A stretch of DNA of 64,000 nucleotides from the NCBI GenBank assembly GCA_015501585.1, contig JADNRY010000014.1, positions 496,001 through 560,000 of the forward strand. Reading direction: 5' to 3'. A program made the position numbers and the translations under genes. The stretch comes from Rhodocollybia butyracea (Eukaryota > Basidiomycota > Agaricomycetes > Agaricales > Omphalotaceae). The notes beneath the pieces were generated by a model, which ran no database searches, was not told the DNA's origin, and saw only the letters and a list, made by a program, of their open reading frames with translations. Below are positions 33,759-47,154 of this stretch, piece by piece. Numbering within the stretch: position 1 is the stretch's first letter; the number at the start of each line of letters is the position of its first letter.

Positions 33759-34320
33759 GTTTATTCGAGAGCTTTTGACCTTTCTCCTGGCTGCGTGTAG
33801 TCAAGAAGATCGTTCACAGCGATCGATAGTGGTAGTGGTAGTAGTTGTTGTGTCTCAGTCAGCGTTTATGATTGCGCCGGGCGGCGGCAAACCGAAAGCG
33901 ACCTACCATGGGCAACTACGGCAAATATTCGAACAAAATGGCTGCGGGCGTCGCCGTTATCATTGTCTAGCAGCTGAATGCAGGAGGTACGACAACAATC
34001 TCGTCTGAGAAGGTTCTAGGTCAATCAACAGCGCGTAGCCATTTCGGAACACGCCATGTTTTGTTCTGAATCATAACGCTCGTTGTAAATCTTGCGATTG
34101 AGATGTAGTTTGAAGAAAGTTTGGGCCGTCTGAGAGTGGTACTCTCTAAAAATTTTCAACAGTCAGTGACCGAAAAAAATAAAGCTTGAAAAGCACTCGA
34201 TACGATACGATTACAAGATATATGTACCCACAACAATGATAAGATAATTCGACTTTAGCGGATTAGTCGCGAATCGAACGTGAATAGCAGAACAGAACGT
34301 CAATAGCAGAACACAGAACG
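33759..34320. other. Intergenic with a short GTG/GTA simple repeat
   Basis: A GTGGTAGTGGTAGTAGTTGT tract lies near 33828. No gene recognised. EOS1 ends at 34321. Confidence 0.4.
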
Positions 34321-35287
34321 CTAGCACTCACTCCATTCCCTCCTCAACTCTCCCACCCACGCCATAACACAATAAACCACTCCCGCAGGCAACATGCACT
34401 TTTTCACCACATCACTCCAATCCCACCTCCTCCCACCCCATTTACCGCCTTTTAACCGCTGCCAACTTGTCCCGCTACCAATACCAATACCCCCTTCGTT
34501 GCCACTCTGGCCATGCATCTGCGTCTCTCCCTCCCACCACAGATTACTTGTGACCCAAATCTGCACACTCCTACTCAGACATGTCGTGGTTCCAATAACA
34601 GCCCACGCGATTACTGGTCTTATTCTGTGCTCGAGGATTGCGAGCGTGAAATGGGTCGCAGGCCAACAGATTGCTTGGAGAGAAACAAGGCGGATGAGGG
34701 TTGCAAGGGGTGGGTAGTAGAGGCGCCAGCGCGTGAGGAGGCCAGTTGTTAAAGAAAGACATTGGTGGGCTGTCAAGAGAGCCTGTGGACGATGTTATGA
34801 GAGAACACGAGGAAAAGGAAGACAAATACCCAGAGAATAGATATAAGAAAATCTACGCGGTCCGGAGGCCTTCTACCCGAAACATCATCTGCTGAATCCG
34901 GTGGATACCGAACATGGTATGCTAGATAAAAGACCCCGCACAAGGCAGGAACAACTGACAGGAGACGAGAGAATTCGAATAGGAGAGGTGTTAAACGCTG
35001 TTGAAGGCGCGTTGGGGGACAACTGATGGACTAGGCGTAACTTTTCGAGATGTAGGCAAATGACGGGGCTAAGAGAGTCAATTGGGATAGTGATACAAAG
35101 TTAGAACACTCACTGGTTCATCGACTTCTGTTTCAGTCTCTCCTGCACCTTTTGAACCTGGTCTTGTTGTAATGAACTTTTCAGCTCGTTCGGTATTGCT
35201 GGATCCAAATAATCTGAAGCGTTTATGGCGAGGGCGAGCTGAGCTTGTGGAGGTTTGTATCATTGTTTCAGAATCATCGGCGAGCAT
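34321..35287 (-). CDS. EOS1: Eos1-like N-glycosylation / ER membrane protein
   Basis: Starts MLADDSETMIQTSTSSARPR (35287) with a basic, Ser/Thr-rich cytosolic leader. After an intron the membrane part follows: LSVVPALCGVFYLAYHVRYP, then RPPDRVDFLISILW. A short intron joins ALLTAHQCLSLTTGLLTRWR, LYYPPLATLIRLVSLQAICW and PATHFTL. The TRWRLYYP...LIRLVSLQ block is the hallmark I recall for the Eos1 family, ER membrane proteins linked to N-glycosylation and oxidative-stress tolerance in yeast. Later segments include VIAWAVIGTTTCLSRSVQIW and MLPAGVVYCVMAWVGELRRE. Four or more hydrophobic segments are visible. The stop is at 34321. The gene is divergent from the glucan synthase. Confidence 0.7.
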
Positions 35288-35886
35288 GGATCTGGAACGT
35301 TGATCCAATGGGTTTCATTAGGCTTTGTCGATTTTCAGAGTGCTGGGGGGGCTGGTGAGGGCTTTGATAAACTTACAGCGCATGAACGTGTTCGTATTAG
35401 CCCTCAATAACCGAGACTATAAAGACGTTGCAGATGAGATATGGTGAGGTCGAACGTGTCAACGTGAGATAACGTGTACGTGTAAAATGAAGCTGGGAAC
35501 AAGAGGAACAGGAAACGCGTGGAAAGAATAAAGCCCTTGGGCGCTTACTGGTTATTCGAGTTTAACTTTTACTTTTCAATTTGTACTTGCGATGGCAGTT
35601 CTTTTTCCAAGACTGAGACAGATGCGAAAAGGTTGTCCAGCTCGTCTCAATCATCCCTCTATTCCTCCGGCTTACTTTGGAAAAAGACACACGCCGGAAC
35701 AACACGTTTTCGAGAAAGGCACGCGGCCGCGAGCTAAAAGAAGCTAAAGAATCAAGATGAGAACCGATATCACAAAAACAGAGCAATTTTTGCCTCGGTG
35801 CATCAGAAAGGGAAGAAGCACGGAGAAAGCGTGGTCATCTCTCTTTCTTTTCTCCGTCAAACTGCCTGGCCGTCTCTGTATAGGCC
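35288..35886. promoter_or_regulatory. Divergent promoter region of EOS1 (-) and alpha-1,3-glucan synthase (+)
   Basis: About 600 bp separate the two starts. A pyrimidine-rich tract (TCTCTCTTTCTTTTCTCCG near 35839) precedes the synthase ATG, typical of fungal core promoters. No TATA box is evident. Confidence 0.35.
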
Positions 35887-38800
35887 ATGAATGTGGCACT
35901 TCAAATATTCGTCTATGCTTTCGCCATCCTCTTGTTCATCTCTTCACCGGTCTCTTCCTCGCCTTACAACCCTGAACTAACCGCCTACAATCTCAATGTC
36001 AACCAAACCGCCACAGATCCAACGGACTACTCCACGACTCGCGCAAACCAAACCTATACCCCCTCACCAGCCAACTGGCGTGCTCTGCCTCTGTACACTA
36101 TATTGTTGGACAAGTATGCTAATGGTGATCCGTCGAATGATAATTTCTTCGGGACAATGTACGAATCGGATGTTAGGGAGACACAGTTGAGGTTTGGTGG
36201 GGATTTAAAGGGACTCGTGGGCCGGCTGGACTATCTACAAGGCATGGGAGTGAGGGTTATTTATATTTCTGGAACGCCGTTCTTGAACATGATTTGGGAG
36301 GCGGACAGTAAGTATCCGAGTCCCGATTTTTTGAACGGTGCAATAACTTATCTTGTAGGCTATTCGCCACTGGACTTTTCGGTACTCGATCCACACTGGG
36401 GTACTTGGGATGACTGGGTTGAAGCCATTGACGAGATTCATGCGCGGGGCATGTATCTCATGTCCGATCTAACAATCGGAACCATGAGTAGTCTAATCGG
36501 GTTCGAAGGGTAGGTTGACTTGAACGCTTCTATTTGCGCGCGTACTCATCTCCGCCTTAGCTTCCTCAACACATCTGCTCCGTTTAGTCTTGAAGAATAC
36601 AACGCCGAATGGCTCAACCCGAACTTCCTACCATGGAATTTCACAGAGTACAAGGACTTCCAAGTATGTTCTACCATGGTTATTTACTCCGCTTAACATC
36701 CCGACCACAGATCAGCAACGTTCGTAACACCTCCTGCGTCCTACCCCAATTCTGGAATGAAGACGGCACCATCGCCACTGTTACTTCTAACGGCTGCCTT
36801 GAATCTGATTTCGACCAATACGGCGATCTCGAAGCGTTCGGTGTATTTCCCGACTGGGAACGCCAGCTCTCGAAATTCGCTGGAGTGCAGGACCGTGTAC
36901 GCGAGTGGAAACCGGGTATGGTGGAGAAATTGACAAGCTTTTCGTGTATGGTTATTGAGGCGCTGGATATTGATGCGATCAGGATCGACAAATCGCTGCA
37001 GGTAACACTGGATGCGTTGGCAAATTGGAGCAACGGCACCAGGATGTGTGCGAAGGCGGTCGGGAAGAACAATTTTTACATCGCAGGTGGGTATCTTCAG
37101 AACTTTCTGAGGGCGTTGTGTGCTGATGGTTTTCTGTAGGTGAAGTTACGGATGGTGATACTTTTGGGTCCCTTTATCTGTAAGCTATTACCTGTACACT
37201 CTCTCACCACCTAACTTCTGTGCTCCAGCGGCCGTGGACGAACACCAGGCATGCGTCCGGCATCCATCTCCGTCGCCGCAAATGTCACATCCGACATGTC
37301 CCAATACTTCCTCCGTCCCGAAGGTCTTAACGCTCTGGACGGCTACGCCTTTCACTACTCCATCTACCGTTCGCTTACCTCCTTCCTTGGTATGGACGGA
37401 AACCTCCTCGACGCCTTCGACCTCTCCACTGACTTTGTCGATGCATGGAACGAGATGTTTGTCAACAATGATTTTTTGAACATCAATACTGGGGAATTCG
37501 ATCCTAGGCACATGTTTGGGACGAGTAATTTCGATGTGTATAGGTGGCCTAGTTTGGCGAATGGAACGCACCAAGCTGCGTTGGGAACTTTTGTCACTTC
37601 GACTTTGATGCCGGGGCTGGTTATGGTGAGCCGAGATTAATTTATTGTTGTAATTGAGTTCTGACTTCGAGATAGTATTATTATGGCGAAGAACAGAACT
37701 TTTACCTGTATGACTCAACCGCAAACAACTATCTTTACGGGTGAGTGGAGTGGATAACATTATGGTGCTTGAGACTGAGAGACTTCAATAGTCGTCAAGC
37801 AATGACATCCAACCAAGCCTGGAAACGACATGGCTGCTATCAACTCGGCTCCCAGCAATACTTCAACATGCCTCTCGATCGAGCCCTCATCGGGTGCAAC
37901 GACCCATGGAACGCCTTGGACCATTTCGATCCAACAGCCCCTACCCGCCGCCTTTGGACACAATTCAACTTTCTTCGTTCCACCTATTCCGCCCTTCTAG
38001 ACGGGTTCGCCCTTACCAAATTAGGCAACTGGACCACCTTTATTGAAAGGCCTGGCTCGGGCGGGGTCCAGACTCAACTAGGACTATGGTCGATATCCCG
38101 CGGTGCAATACCCGGACAGGTGCTCAATGGAACGCATAACGATACCGTTTGGCTGTTCATGTCGAACGAAAATGCCACCGAGACTTGGTCTTTCGACTGC
38201 GACGGTCCTGATTGGATTCCCTCGCCTTACCAGGGAGGCATGGTTGTGCGGAATCTGCTGTATCCGTATGAGAATTATACCTTGCAGGAATCATTGGCGT
38301 CGTATTTCAACAACGGGATGGCGCCGTTTTTTGGGTGTATGGAGAGTATCACGATGGATCCATATGGGTTCAAGATCTTGGTTCTGCAGGATGAGTGGGT
38401 AGAAGTACCGCCTGCGCTGACAGGGTTTTCGCCCGGGCATGATGCCAGGATCTTGTCTAGTCCTAATGACTCGATGTCGGTCAATATCTCACTCGAGTTC
38501 AGCACCGAAATGGATTGTGATAGTGTTACTGGGAGCATCTCTCTATTGATGTCGAGTTCAGGTCATGGATCGACTCCGGCGATAGTCGATACCGTTTGCG
38601 GGCCGTTCAGCAACATTCCTCTAGCCAATAATCTTATCACAGGTGCTTCCCAGACCGCATGGGTCTGGAACGCAACACTCACGAACTTCCCGGATGGTAT
38701 TTTAACGTTGACAGTGAACAATCCTTCCTCGTCATCTGGATTGTCAACGGGGGTACATTATCTTGCTTTTATCTAGCGTTGAGGTGTTGACTCTTTTTTT

Positions 38801-41800
38801 CCCTAGGCTATTGATCACCTTCTTCTACGCAAAGGCCAAGCTGGCAATGTAATGGTCTTTCCGACGAATGACTACAATTCCTCTGCTCTCGTACTTTCAG
38901 ATAGCGGAAATATATATACACATTCAGCGTTTGGCGCAGATATGTTCAGGTACTCGTTAGATTTCGGTCAGACGTGGACAAATTGGAGCCAATGGGAGGA
39001 CACGACGACAGTCAATACTTCGTTCTTTTCTGGTTCAAACATGTTCTGGAAAGGAACCCATCTTATGGTTCAGTGTAAGTATTCTTCGAGCTACTGCAGA
39101 AGACCATGTACTGATCCTTGAATATATGACAGACTGGAGCAATGCCACAATGAGTGCTGAAAGCATTGCCCAAGCTGACTCGGGCTACAACGGTCTTCCG
39201 CGCCGAGTCCCTCAATTCCTTGCTCTCGGTGCATTCAATCAATGGGGTGACAATTTGGGGCCCGAATCTCAGTTTGCCCTGAATTCTGACGGCCTCTGGG
39301 AACTCAAAATCATGGCAGCATGGCCGTCCTTCGTTCAACTGAATGTTTGGGGTATTAATGTCCTGGATTATTACTACGGCGATACCGATGGCGATGGGGT
39401 TCTCGATCGTCTTCCTCCAAATACTGAATCTCCGAACTACTGTAATATGAGCGCTCCGGTGCGTACTCCTCGTTTCTTGATAGACAAACTAAATTGATTG
39501 TTACATTTCTAGCCACACCCTTATCTGTCCTGGTCAATCTTGGTGGATGACTCGACCATGGTGTGGTCTTTGGTACCAAGAGGAACGCAGGCGATCAGTT
39601 TAATAATATACGGTCTTTTAGTCTCAATTCCTCTCATCACTGCGACGCTGGCTGTCCTTATATTCATGGTAGCCTTCTATGGAATCGAGCATAACAAATA
39701 CGGCGTCGCGATAAAATCGAAATACCTCCCCGTTTTTCGTCCTCGTCGAAAAGCTGCATTTTCCGCGGATATGGAATCCGAACTTGCCTTGGTTGATGAA
39801 AAACTTGCTGCTCATGAACAGACGGGGAAGATTATTGGGTGGCCAGAGAATGGTCATAAACGACGGATGGTCTTGATCGCGACGCTCGAGTACGAAATCA
39901 TGGACTGGAATCTCAAGGTTAAGATTGGCGGTCTTGGGGTCATGTCGAGTTTGATGGGCAAAGCAATGACCGATGTTGATCTTATCTGGGTCGTCCCGAA
40001 GGTCAAAGATTTGGAATATCCTTACGGTGATCCTGACGATCCTATCGAGGTCGTGATATTTGGAGAAACATACCTCGTCGACGTCGAGATTCATGTCATG
40101 GATCATATCACCTATGTTATTCTCGATAGCCCTGTATTCCGCGCTCAGACAAAGGCAGATCCATATCCGGCTCGAATGGACGATCTTAGTTCTGCGATTT
40201 TTTATTCTACTTGGAACCAGGCCATTGCTGCTACCATCCGTCGGTATCCGATGATTGATATATATCATATCAACGACTATCACGGTGCTCTCGCCCCCAT
40301 CTACCTTCTTCCAAAAGTCTTCCCGGTCTGTCTTTCCCTACACAATGCCGAGTTTCAAGGCCTGTGGCCTCTGCGGACGAAGGAAGAGATGATAGAGGTC
40401 TGTTCTGCGTTCAACATCACGAAGAAAAACTGCGCCAAATACGTCCAATTCGGAAATACGTTCAACCTTCTTCATGCTGCCGCTGCTTTCATCAGCTTAC
40501 ATCAGAAGAGTGTCGGTGTTGCTGGTGTTTCGGATAAATATGGGAAGCGGAGCTGGGCGCGGTATCCGGCTCTGTGGACGCTCAAGCATGTCGACTCTCT
40601 ACCGAATCCCGATCCAACAGACATTGCAGCTCTTGATGAGAAACCTGTCAAAGCTCGAGGCATTAAGGCCGATCGGAAAGCAGAAGCAGCGAGGCCCGAG
40701 TTGAAGCGTCAAGCGCAAGCTTGGGCTGGGATCCATCAAGATCCAAGCGCACAGTTGTTCGTTTTTGTCGGCAGATGGTCCAAGCAGAAAGGAGTGGACC
40801 TCATTGCGGACATTATGCCTGGACTGTAAGCTTTTTATCGCTTGACTGACGAGGTCTCATCATTTGTACAGGCTTGAAAAAGACAAATCTATTCAGCTCA
40901 TAACTGTTGGTCCTGTCATTGACCTCTACGGTCGTCTAGCTGCCGAAAAGCTCTCTCGTTTGATGGAATTATTCCCAGGTCGTGTGTACTCTAAACCTGA
41001 ATTCACTGCCCTTCCCCCGTACCTTTTTAGTGGGGCCGATTTTGCACTGATACCTTCTCGTGACGAACCATTTGGTCTGGTGGCAGTCGAATTTGGCAGA
41101 AAGGGTGCTCTTGGTGTTGGTAGTCGTCTGGGTGGGCTTGGGTTAATGCCTGGTTGGGTAAGTGAAGGGCATTTACATGGAAAAGACGCTGTTGTTGAAC
41201 TATTTCTTTAGTGGTTTCCAGTGGAGTCGACCTCCACGGCCCATATGTTGTCGCAGTTGACAAAAACAATCAAGATGGCTCTCAAGTCTACTGAGCAGGA
41301 ACGAGCGATTTTACGAGCCCGTTCAGCCATTCAACGATTCCCGGTTGTCGAGTGGCGTCAACGTGTCGAAGATTTCCATCGCCGTAGTATCACCATGAGC
41401 CGTGAACATGCTCATGAAAACGCTTGGAAGCCCTCTGATGGATATGACTACTTTGAGCCCGCAGACGCCAGAAACGAATGGGACGCACAAGCTGAAATCT
41501 ACCCCTCTCACCAGGGACTGAATCGCAGTAGTAGATCAGGACTGGGTAGTCTCGACTCAAGCGCGCGCGCGTCCTTGGAAGCTTTGGTTCCCATCACTAA
41601 CGAACCTATCAATCTTCACCACTCCGAGCGGGAAACCAATCGTGATTCGTATGCGTCTGATACTGGGGATGATTTGCATGCTGTTCTGGATGCAGTGTCT
41701 GAGAGTCATATTGCTACGGATTATGAAAACTTCCTTGATAGAGTGAATAGAATGGTGGCCCGAGACCGACGTCGAGTACCCGATCCTTTCCTTGAAGGTA

Positions 41801-43945
41801 GCACACGAGTAAGACTGGGTCTGCACTCTCGGACAGGGTCATCAGAATCTATAGCTTCCATCGTTGACAGCAAGTCTGACTCCCCTCTCAACAGGGCTAT
41901 AGCTTCGGTTGGTTTTTATGTTTGCTTATCCCAGTGGTGGTATCTGATCGTACATACTATAGTTTGCGGATGTAGATGGCGGTGTAACTGCAACTTTCGT
42001 ACACCGATTGGAAAACCTTAACGCCAAGAATTCTGAACATGGACTCTCAATTGAAAAATACCTCATGAAAAGTGAAGAAGCATTCTTCGATAAAATACGC
42101 CGTAAAAGGCTATCTTCAGCTAGTGCAAGCTTAAAGTCTAAGGGCTCGTTTTGGGGAAGTAGCGACTCTCTGTTTAGTTCTTCGCTCCCGGGAAGTAAGT
42201 TTCGTTTACTTCGCCTTTTACTTTCAAATAATCCTCCATAGCTCCTGCTGAGGCTTTGGACCCAATTCCACTTGATGACTTGGATGAGTCTGGAAAGCTT
42301 CGAAAACCACCTCCGGAAATTCCTATGAATCGCATTCAGTTAGCCCTCGCCCGCGAGATCATGGGATGGCCTCTTTACACCCTCGTCGTTGCTGCGGGAC
42401 AGGTGCGTTGTGAGATGATCAAAAACTCTATCTTTTAACACTTCATGCAGATGCTAAGCGCCACAAGTTTCCAGATGACCCTTCTGACTGGTCGAAACTG
42501 GCAAAGTAACAACCAGCTGTACATCATCGGTGGTATATTCCTCATCTCTTCCACTGTTTGGTATCCTCTCTGTCGTATGAAACCGGCACGATATGCTCTT
42601 TCCTTGCCGTGGATATTCTTCGGAATTGCATTTTTCTTGATTGGTCTACCCTCGATCAGCAATTCGCTGCATCATTTGCATACCGTTCTGTCGGATGCTG
42701 CAACTTGGTGCTATGCCATTGCATCGGCTGCAGGATTCCTATTCTTTGCTCTAAACTTCGGAGAGGAAGCAGTACGTCGTACTTCTTTATGCATTAGTAC
42801 TACGTGTTGACGTTTCTCTATAGGGTGCTGCCACTGAAGTATGGATTCTCAGAGCATGTATTGTCCAGGGATCGCAGCAAGTATGGGTTGCTGCGCTTTG
42901 GTACTGGGGTTTCACACTCAACAATGAGTCCGCGTCATATACCCCGCCTTGGTGGTTGGCTGTCGTAGTTTGGCCCCTGTCATTCATGAGTTTCCTGTTC
43001 GGCTTCATTCTCTATCGTGGTCTTCCAGGCAAGTGTAAAATTTTCCCAGTATGTAGCAGTTCTGACAATGTTTGTTTCACCCAGAATACTATCGTCAAAC
43101 GCCACCGAAAGTCTCCCATTTCCTGACCACATTATTTCGACGAAAGCTTGTAATATGGTTCCTTATTTCCGAGGTGTTGCGCGACTATTGGTTAAGTGGG
43201 GTACGTTCCCTGTTAACTTGAAGTAAAAGATGACGCTGATATGCGATTGCAGCCATACGGATTGAACTGGACATACCTTTGGAGCGTCAATATCCCCAAA
43301 CTTCACATCTTCTTCCTTGTCATGGGGTTTTTCATTGGAGTCTGGGCGATCGTCCTAGGTGTTCTGAGCCACTTTAGCAAGATGCATACCTGGTTACTTC
43401 CTGTCTTTGCTGTGGGTTTAGGTGCTCCCAGATGGTGTCAGGTACGTCTTTTATTTTTTTAATGCAACATAATGTCATATTTCAAAGATGCTTTGGGGAA
43501 CATCGTCGTTGGCAACCTATGTCCCATGGGGCGGAAATGCAGGCCCTTACCTTGGGATATCATTATGGCTATGGCTCGGAGTACTCGATGCCATCCAAGG
43601 GGTTGGCCTCGGGATGATTTTGCTTCAAACACTCTCTCGTCTTCATGTTACCGCTACCCTGGCCTTCTCTCAAATTATCGGCTCGGCGGTGGTCATGATC
43701 GCGCGTGCTACTTCACCGGACGGTATAGGTCCTGGGCCTGTCTTCCCAAACCTGGGAACGTGGAACCCCACTACTGATGGCTTGAAGGGGTCACCCATCG
43801 TTGAACCTATGTTCTGGGTTGCGCTAGGATGCCAGCTTGTAATTGTTGTTGGGTACTTTTGGTTCTATCGTCGAGAGCAGCTTGGTAGGTACTCTGTTAA
43901 CTTACGGGTGGGTTACTGACGCGGTTTATCCCAGCTCGACCATGA
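35887..43945 (+). CDS. AGS1: Alpha-1,3-glucan synthase (multi-domain cell-wall synthase)
   Basis: Very large plasma-membrane enzyme that makes alpha-1,3-glucan. A signal peptide ([20 protein letters not shown]) is followed by an extracellular GH13 amylase-like domain. Its key parts are [40 protein letters not shown], the nucleophile motif [10 protein letters not shown] (near 36965) and the acid/base segment [15 protein letters not shown] (near 37075). A membrane segment follows at 39590-39690 ([20 protein letters not shown]). The cytosolic GT5 synthase domain has [41 protein letters not shown] and [20 protein letters not shown] (near 41060). After a Ser/charged linker (41220-42240) come many membrane helices (42350-43880), ending REQLARP at 43945. 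More than fifteen introns; the reading is clean over 8 kb, about 2,400 residues, full family length. Confidence 0.95.
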
Positions 43946-44716
43946 AAAAGAATTCCATTCTCATTTCTTGGACATTGCATTTCATATCCTACTCAACTAT
44001 TTTATGGACTTGAAGTTTTGAACGGACTAGAACATTTTGGACGATGCAGTATGCCTTTTTTTGACATTGATTGACATTTTCTATATTATTTGTATATGTA
44101 TCCCTCAGTACTTCAGTACTTCAGTCTCAGTCGTCCTCAGTCCCTCAGTTCCTATGGGACCACCTAGGTTAGACTACTACCACTACTGCTGTTGAGACCA
44201 TCAGAGAAAATCGGCGGATCGGCCAACGGGGGCTGACTAAGCGGACGGAGAGAAGTGCTCGGGAGAGTTGCATCCAGGTCGCATTCGAGCTCTTGCTTGC
44301 AGAGATCTCGGATGCTAAGATCAGCGCACCCCGATTTTCGCTCTCCCCGGTATCTTCAACTTGATCGTACATCCCTTAGGCAGCCTTTCTCATGGAGCGA
44401 AGCCTAGCACAGAAAATGAAAGACGATTTGTTTTTATATATAACTATAATTGAAACACAGACCGAGATGAGCACTATTTGCGCCAAACGTACCCATCTTC
44501 TGATCTCTGAATCGAACCACAGGAACATCGACTTCTGGGCCAGTTAACTCCTGTGAATTTGGTAGCTCTTCGGAATGGACGTTACTCACAATGGCCTTCG
44601 GTGTACCCAGTATCTGGAATCATTTTCACCCTGTTCCTGCTTCCCACCTCCGTTAACGTCACCTGGCTGGTGGGAAAGTTACTTCAACCTGTTCCTCTGA
44701 CCCTCGGTAGCCTCAC
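43946..44716. other. Intergenic 3' of the glucan synthase
   Basis: Contains a short CAGTACTT/CCTCAGT tandem tract at 44106-44150. No gene is established; short frames on both strands have no motif. Confidence 0.4.
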
Positions 44717-45564
44717 TTGGTACTAAAGGGACTGCAAAATTGGCGGTTGGTAGAGAGAAATAAGATTCGCATCTCTTGTCGTCGACGGGTTATCGATATC
44801 CTTGAATCACTGTTGTTTGCTCCTCATATCGGCCCTTGGCCTTATTCCCTACAACAACATTATCGAGCTCGCCCCCTGAAGTTGCTTTCCTATGCTCCTG
44901 CATTCCTCCTCCATCGCCAGCGTTCTTTCCCTGGCTCAAATCCTCGGTCTGGATTGACAGCGACGTATCAAGCGCAACGTCGAGCCAGTATGGTCACGAG
45001 CACATTTACAGCCAAAACATGTGTATTATCCTTGGCTATCGGAGATCGAGAATTTGCATTTGTCCTCGTCACCGGAGCATACTGCTTGCTCATCATACCG
45101 CCCCTTATTCCGACCGTCACATTATCGAGCGCACCGTTAGGCGCTTTCCCGAGCTCCTGCACTCCAGCCTCATCACCTTCAGCGGTAATAGGATGCAAAT
45201 CGTCACCAGGAAACGTCGGGCTGAGGCAAGAATGAGAGATGGCACCCGTCGTCAACAGGCTCTCGTCGGTTATCGTTCTCATATCTATTTGCTCGTTATG
45301 TTGGCTATCGCGCTGCTAGTCGCAGTGGTCTCGGGCCTAGTCCGCGGAGGGGCGATTAACCTGTTCATCTCAACATCGATAGTAGGATGGATCGCAACTT
45401 GTTCCTCGTTGATGCCTTTTCTCTCAAGGAAGGAAGCATCCAGCAGTGTAGGGACCGTCGGGCTACGAATATTTGTAGTCATGAAACAACATTTATCTTC
45501 GTATCTTTTTGGACCAGCGCTGGTGCGAGCTGTTGTATATGTAGTTCGGCCCTATCTCCTTTGA
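44717..45564 (+). CDS. Uncertain Ser/Pro-rich gene with hydrophobic C-terminus
   Basis: Two plus-strand frames overlap here. Both contain related Pro/Ser blocks: ALFPTTTLSSSPPEVAFLCS at about 44840 and PPLIPTVTLSSAPLGAFPSS at about 45095, roughly 255 bp apart in DNA. Downstream, IYLLVMLAIALLVAVVSGLV and a second hydrophobic stretch look like membrane helices. The repeated blocks sit in different frames relative to each other, so introns or frameshifts are needed. No family recognised. Confidence 0.25.
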
Positions 45565-45618
45565 TGTTCCGAATCGATCTCTGGTTTTGACTTGCCCTCA
45601 ATTTCTGGACCGTCCTAT

Positions 45619-46845
45619 CTAAGTGACTGTTATCTCACTTCTAGATTGAATACGCGTTGTCGAGTAAAATAACGAAAGAAATTGCATTACTGCACTGCTT
45701 TTCACCACTGGCAATACTCTCCTGCTTCTCAAGTTCTCTTCAAGCTGCTCTCCATACATGCTCCCAAGGTCCAAGATGGCTGAAGGCCAAAAACCCTCCT
45801 TGGAATCCTCATCCTCTGAATCATCCTCCATCCGCATTGGTAGCTCAAAGTGGACAATATTCGCGAGGTTCTTGAACATTTGGTGACCAGACTTGTGAAT
45901 GACACATTGGAGATAATGCCAGAATAAGAGCCCTGGAGGTGGAGAAGTTGGATCTGGTGGAGTGACACAAGTGCCGTGTAGAGGAGGGAGAGGGTACCCG
46001 GGCAAGTCAACATCCAATCCATATATGTTGATATTCTTGGATGTAAAGTCATGAACATAATATCTGACTTGTCCCTAAGGATTTTCAACAAGGAGCGGAA
46101 ACATTTGAAAAACAGACTTACATTTTCAAAGAACTTTCTGAACCCTACTTCATAATCATCGAAACACGCATAGAGATTCTTGCATAGACAGATGCCAAAA
46201 CAAGGATCAAAGATTGAAAGAATCGGCGAGACAGGAGGTCTAACGTGACGACTGTAGATGAACGTCGCTTGTTCATCCCCCATCCGTTTTGGGCAGATGT
46301 GGCTATTTACGACATGGAAGCTTGACCTTGTTATCCAGCACCTCTCATCTCTGCTGACCACAGCGCTCGCCATGGCATTGGTGAGCTGTGGCACTGGTCA
46401 TTGACTTATTATTTCGGAGGCTGATCTTGGTGAGAGAAATAACGTGCTCAACACGGTATTCATAATCTTTAGCTTCGAGGGGATCCTGGCCATTGACTAA
46501 ACGCTGGTGGTCGTTGTCGTCCCAAATCCAAATCTACAAGTGACCGCGTTTCTGGCGGGGGTCACACAGCCCATGCGCGACATCAATGAGCCACAAGGCA
46601 TTTTCGCCGCCGGAGAGCTGCTCGAATCCAGCAAGTTCGTCTTTCAAAATGTAAAGATAGCCAGGAGTGGTTGGAGGAGGATCTGATGTCGCGTAGGCTT
46701 GTTGAACATCACCAATTTGTTCGACTCTGTGGGTATAGATGCCGACTTTACACTTGGCAATGCACAAGCGGAGCATAGAGGCCCTTCTACAGGGATTGAC
46801 TGTGATAGGGGTACTGTGCGATTTATTGGACACGTGCTTATGCAT
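45619..46845 (-). pseudogene. HNH_2-type nuclease-domain protein, copy 2, decayed
   Basis: Paralog of the gene at 32.6-33.8 kb, with the same ordered blocks: LCIAKCKVGIYTHRVEQI, DVQQAYATSDPPPTTPGYLY, WLIDVAHGLCDP, ERCWITRSSFHVVNSHICPK with RMGDEQATFIYSRHV, then QVRYYVHDFTSKN, PPGLLFWHYLQCVIHKSGHQ and FWPSAILDLGSMYGEQLEEN. Two lesions are visible: a TAG stop right after DPRQKRGHL (about 46535), where copy 1 continues LWIWDDSD, and a frame change between TKISLRNN and the ERCWITR exon (about 46370-46420). Its late intron has a normal GT donor (GTAAGT), unlike copy 1. The lesions were read directly; sequencing error at either is possible. Confidence 0.65.
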
Positions 46846-47154
46846 CCTTAGCGCCGAGGCGGCAATCCCCGACTACTTGAATTATTTTTCAAAAATCCCA
46901 CACATCGGTATCGCGCCCCAGCTTGCGTTGGGATATTAAAGAGGATTCTGGATAAAAAAACTCAAAATAGTATGGTACAATAGAAGAGCCATGTATTGAA
47001 TGGATTTTGAAGCTTTGCGTATCCATATGACATACAGCAGGCTACTTGTAAGCAGTTGGACAAGATTGAGAACAATGCTAGTCACTTACCCTCCACCAGC
47101 AGTAGCTACAACCCCGTATCCTTTCATTCATGAGCTGATCACTCTGCCAATGGG
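46846..47154. other. Intergenic
   Basis: Upstream of the HNH pseudogene and downstream of the membrane-protein gene. Nothing recognised. Confidence 0.4.

Noticed and set aside
44500..44530. Minus-strand GGTTCGATTC as a tRNA B box
   Set aside because: The last B-box base is wrong and no A box or stems are found around it.
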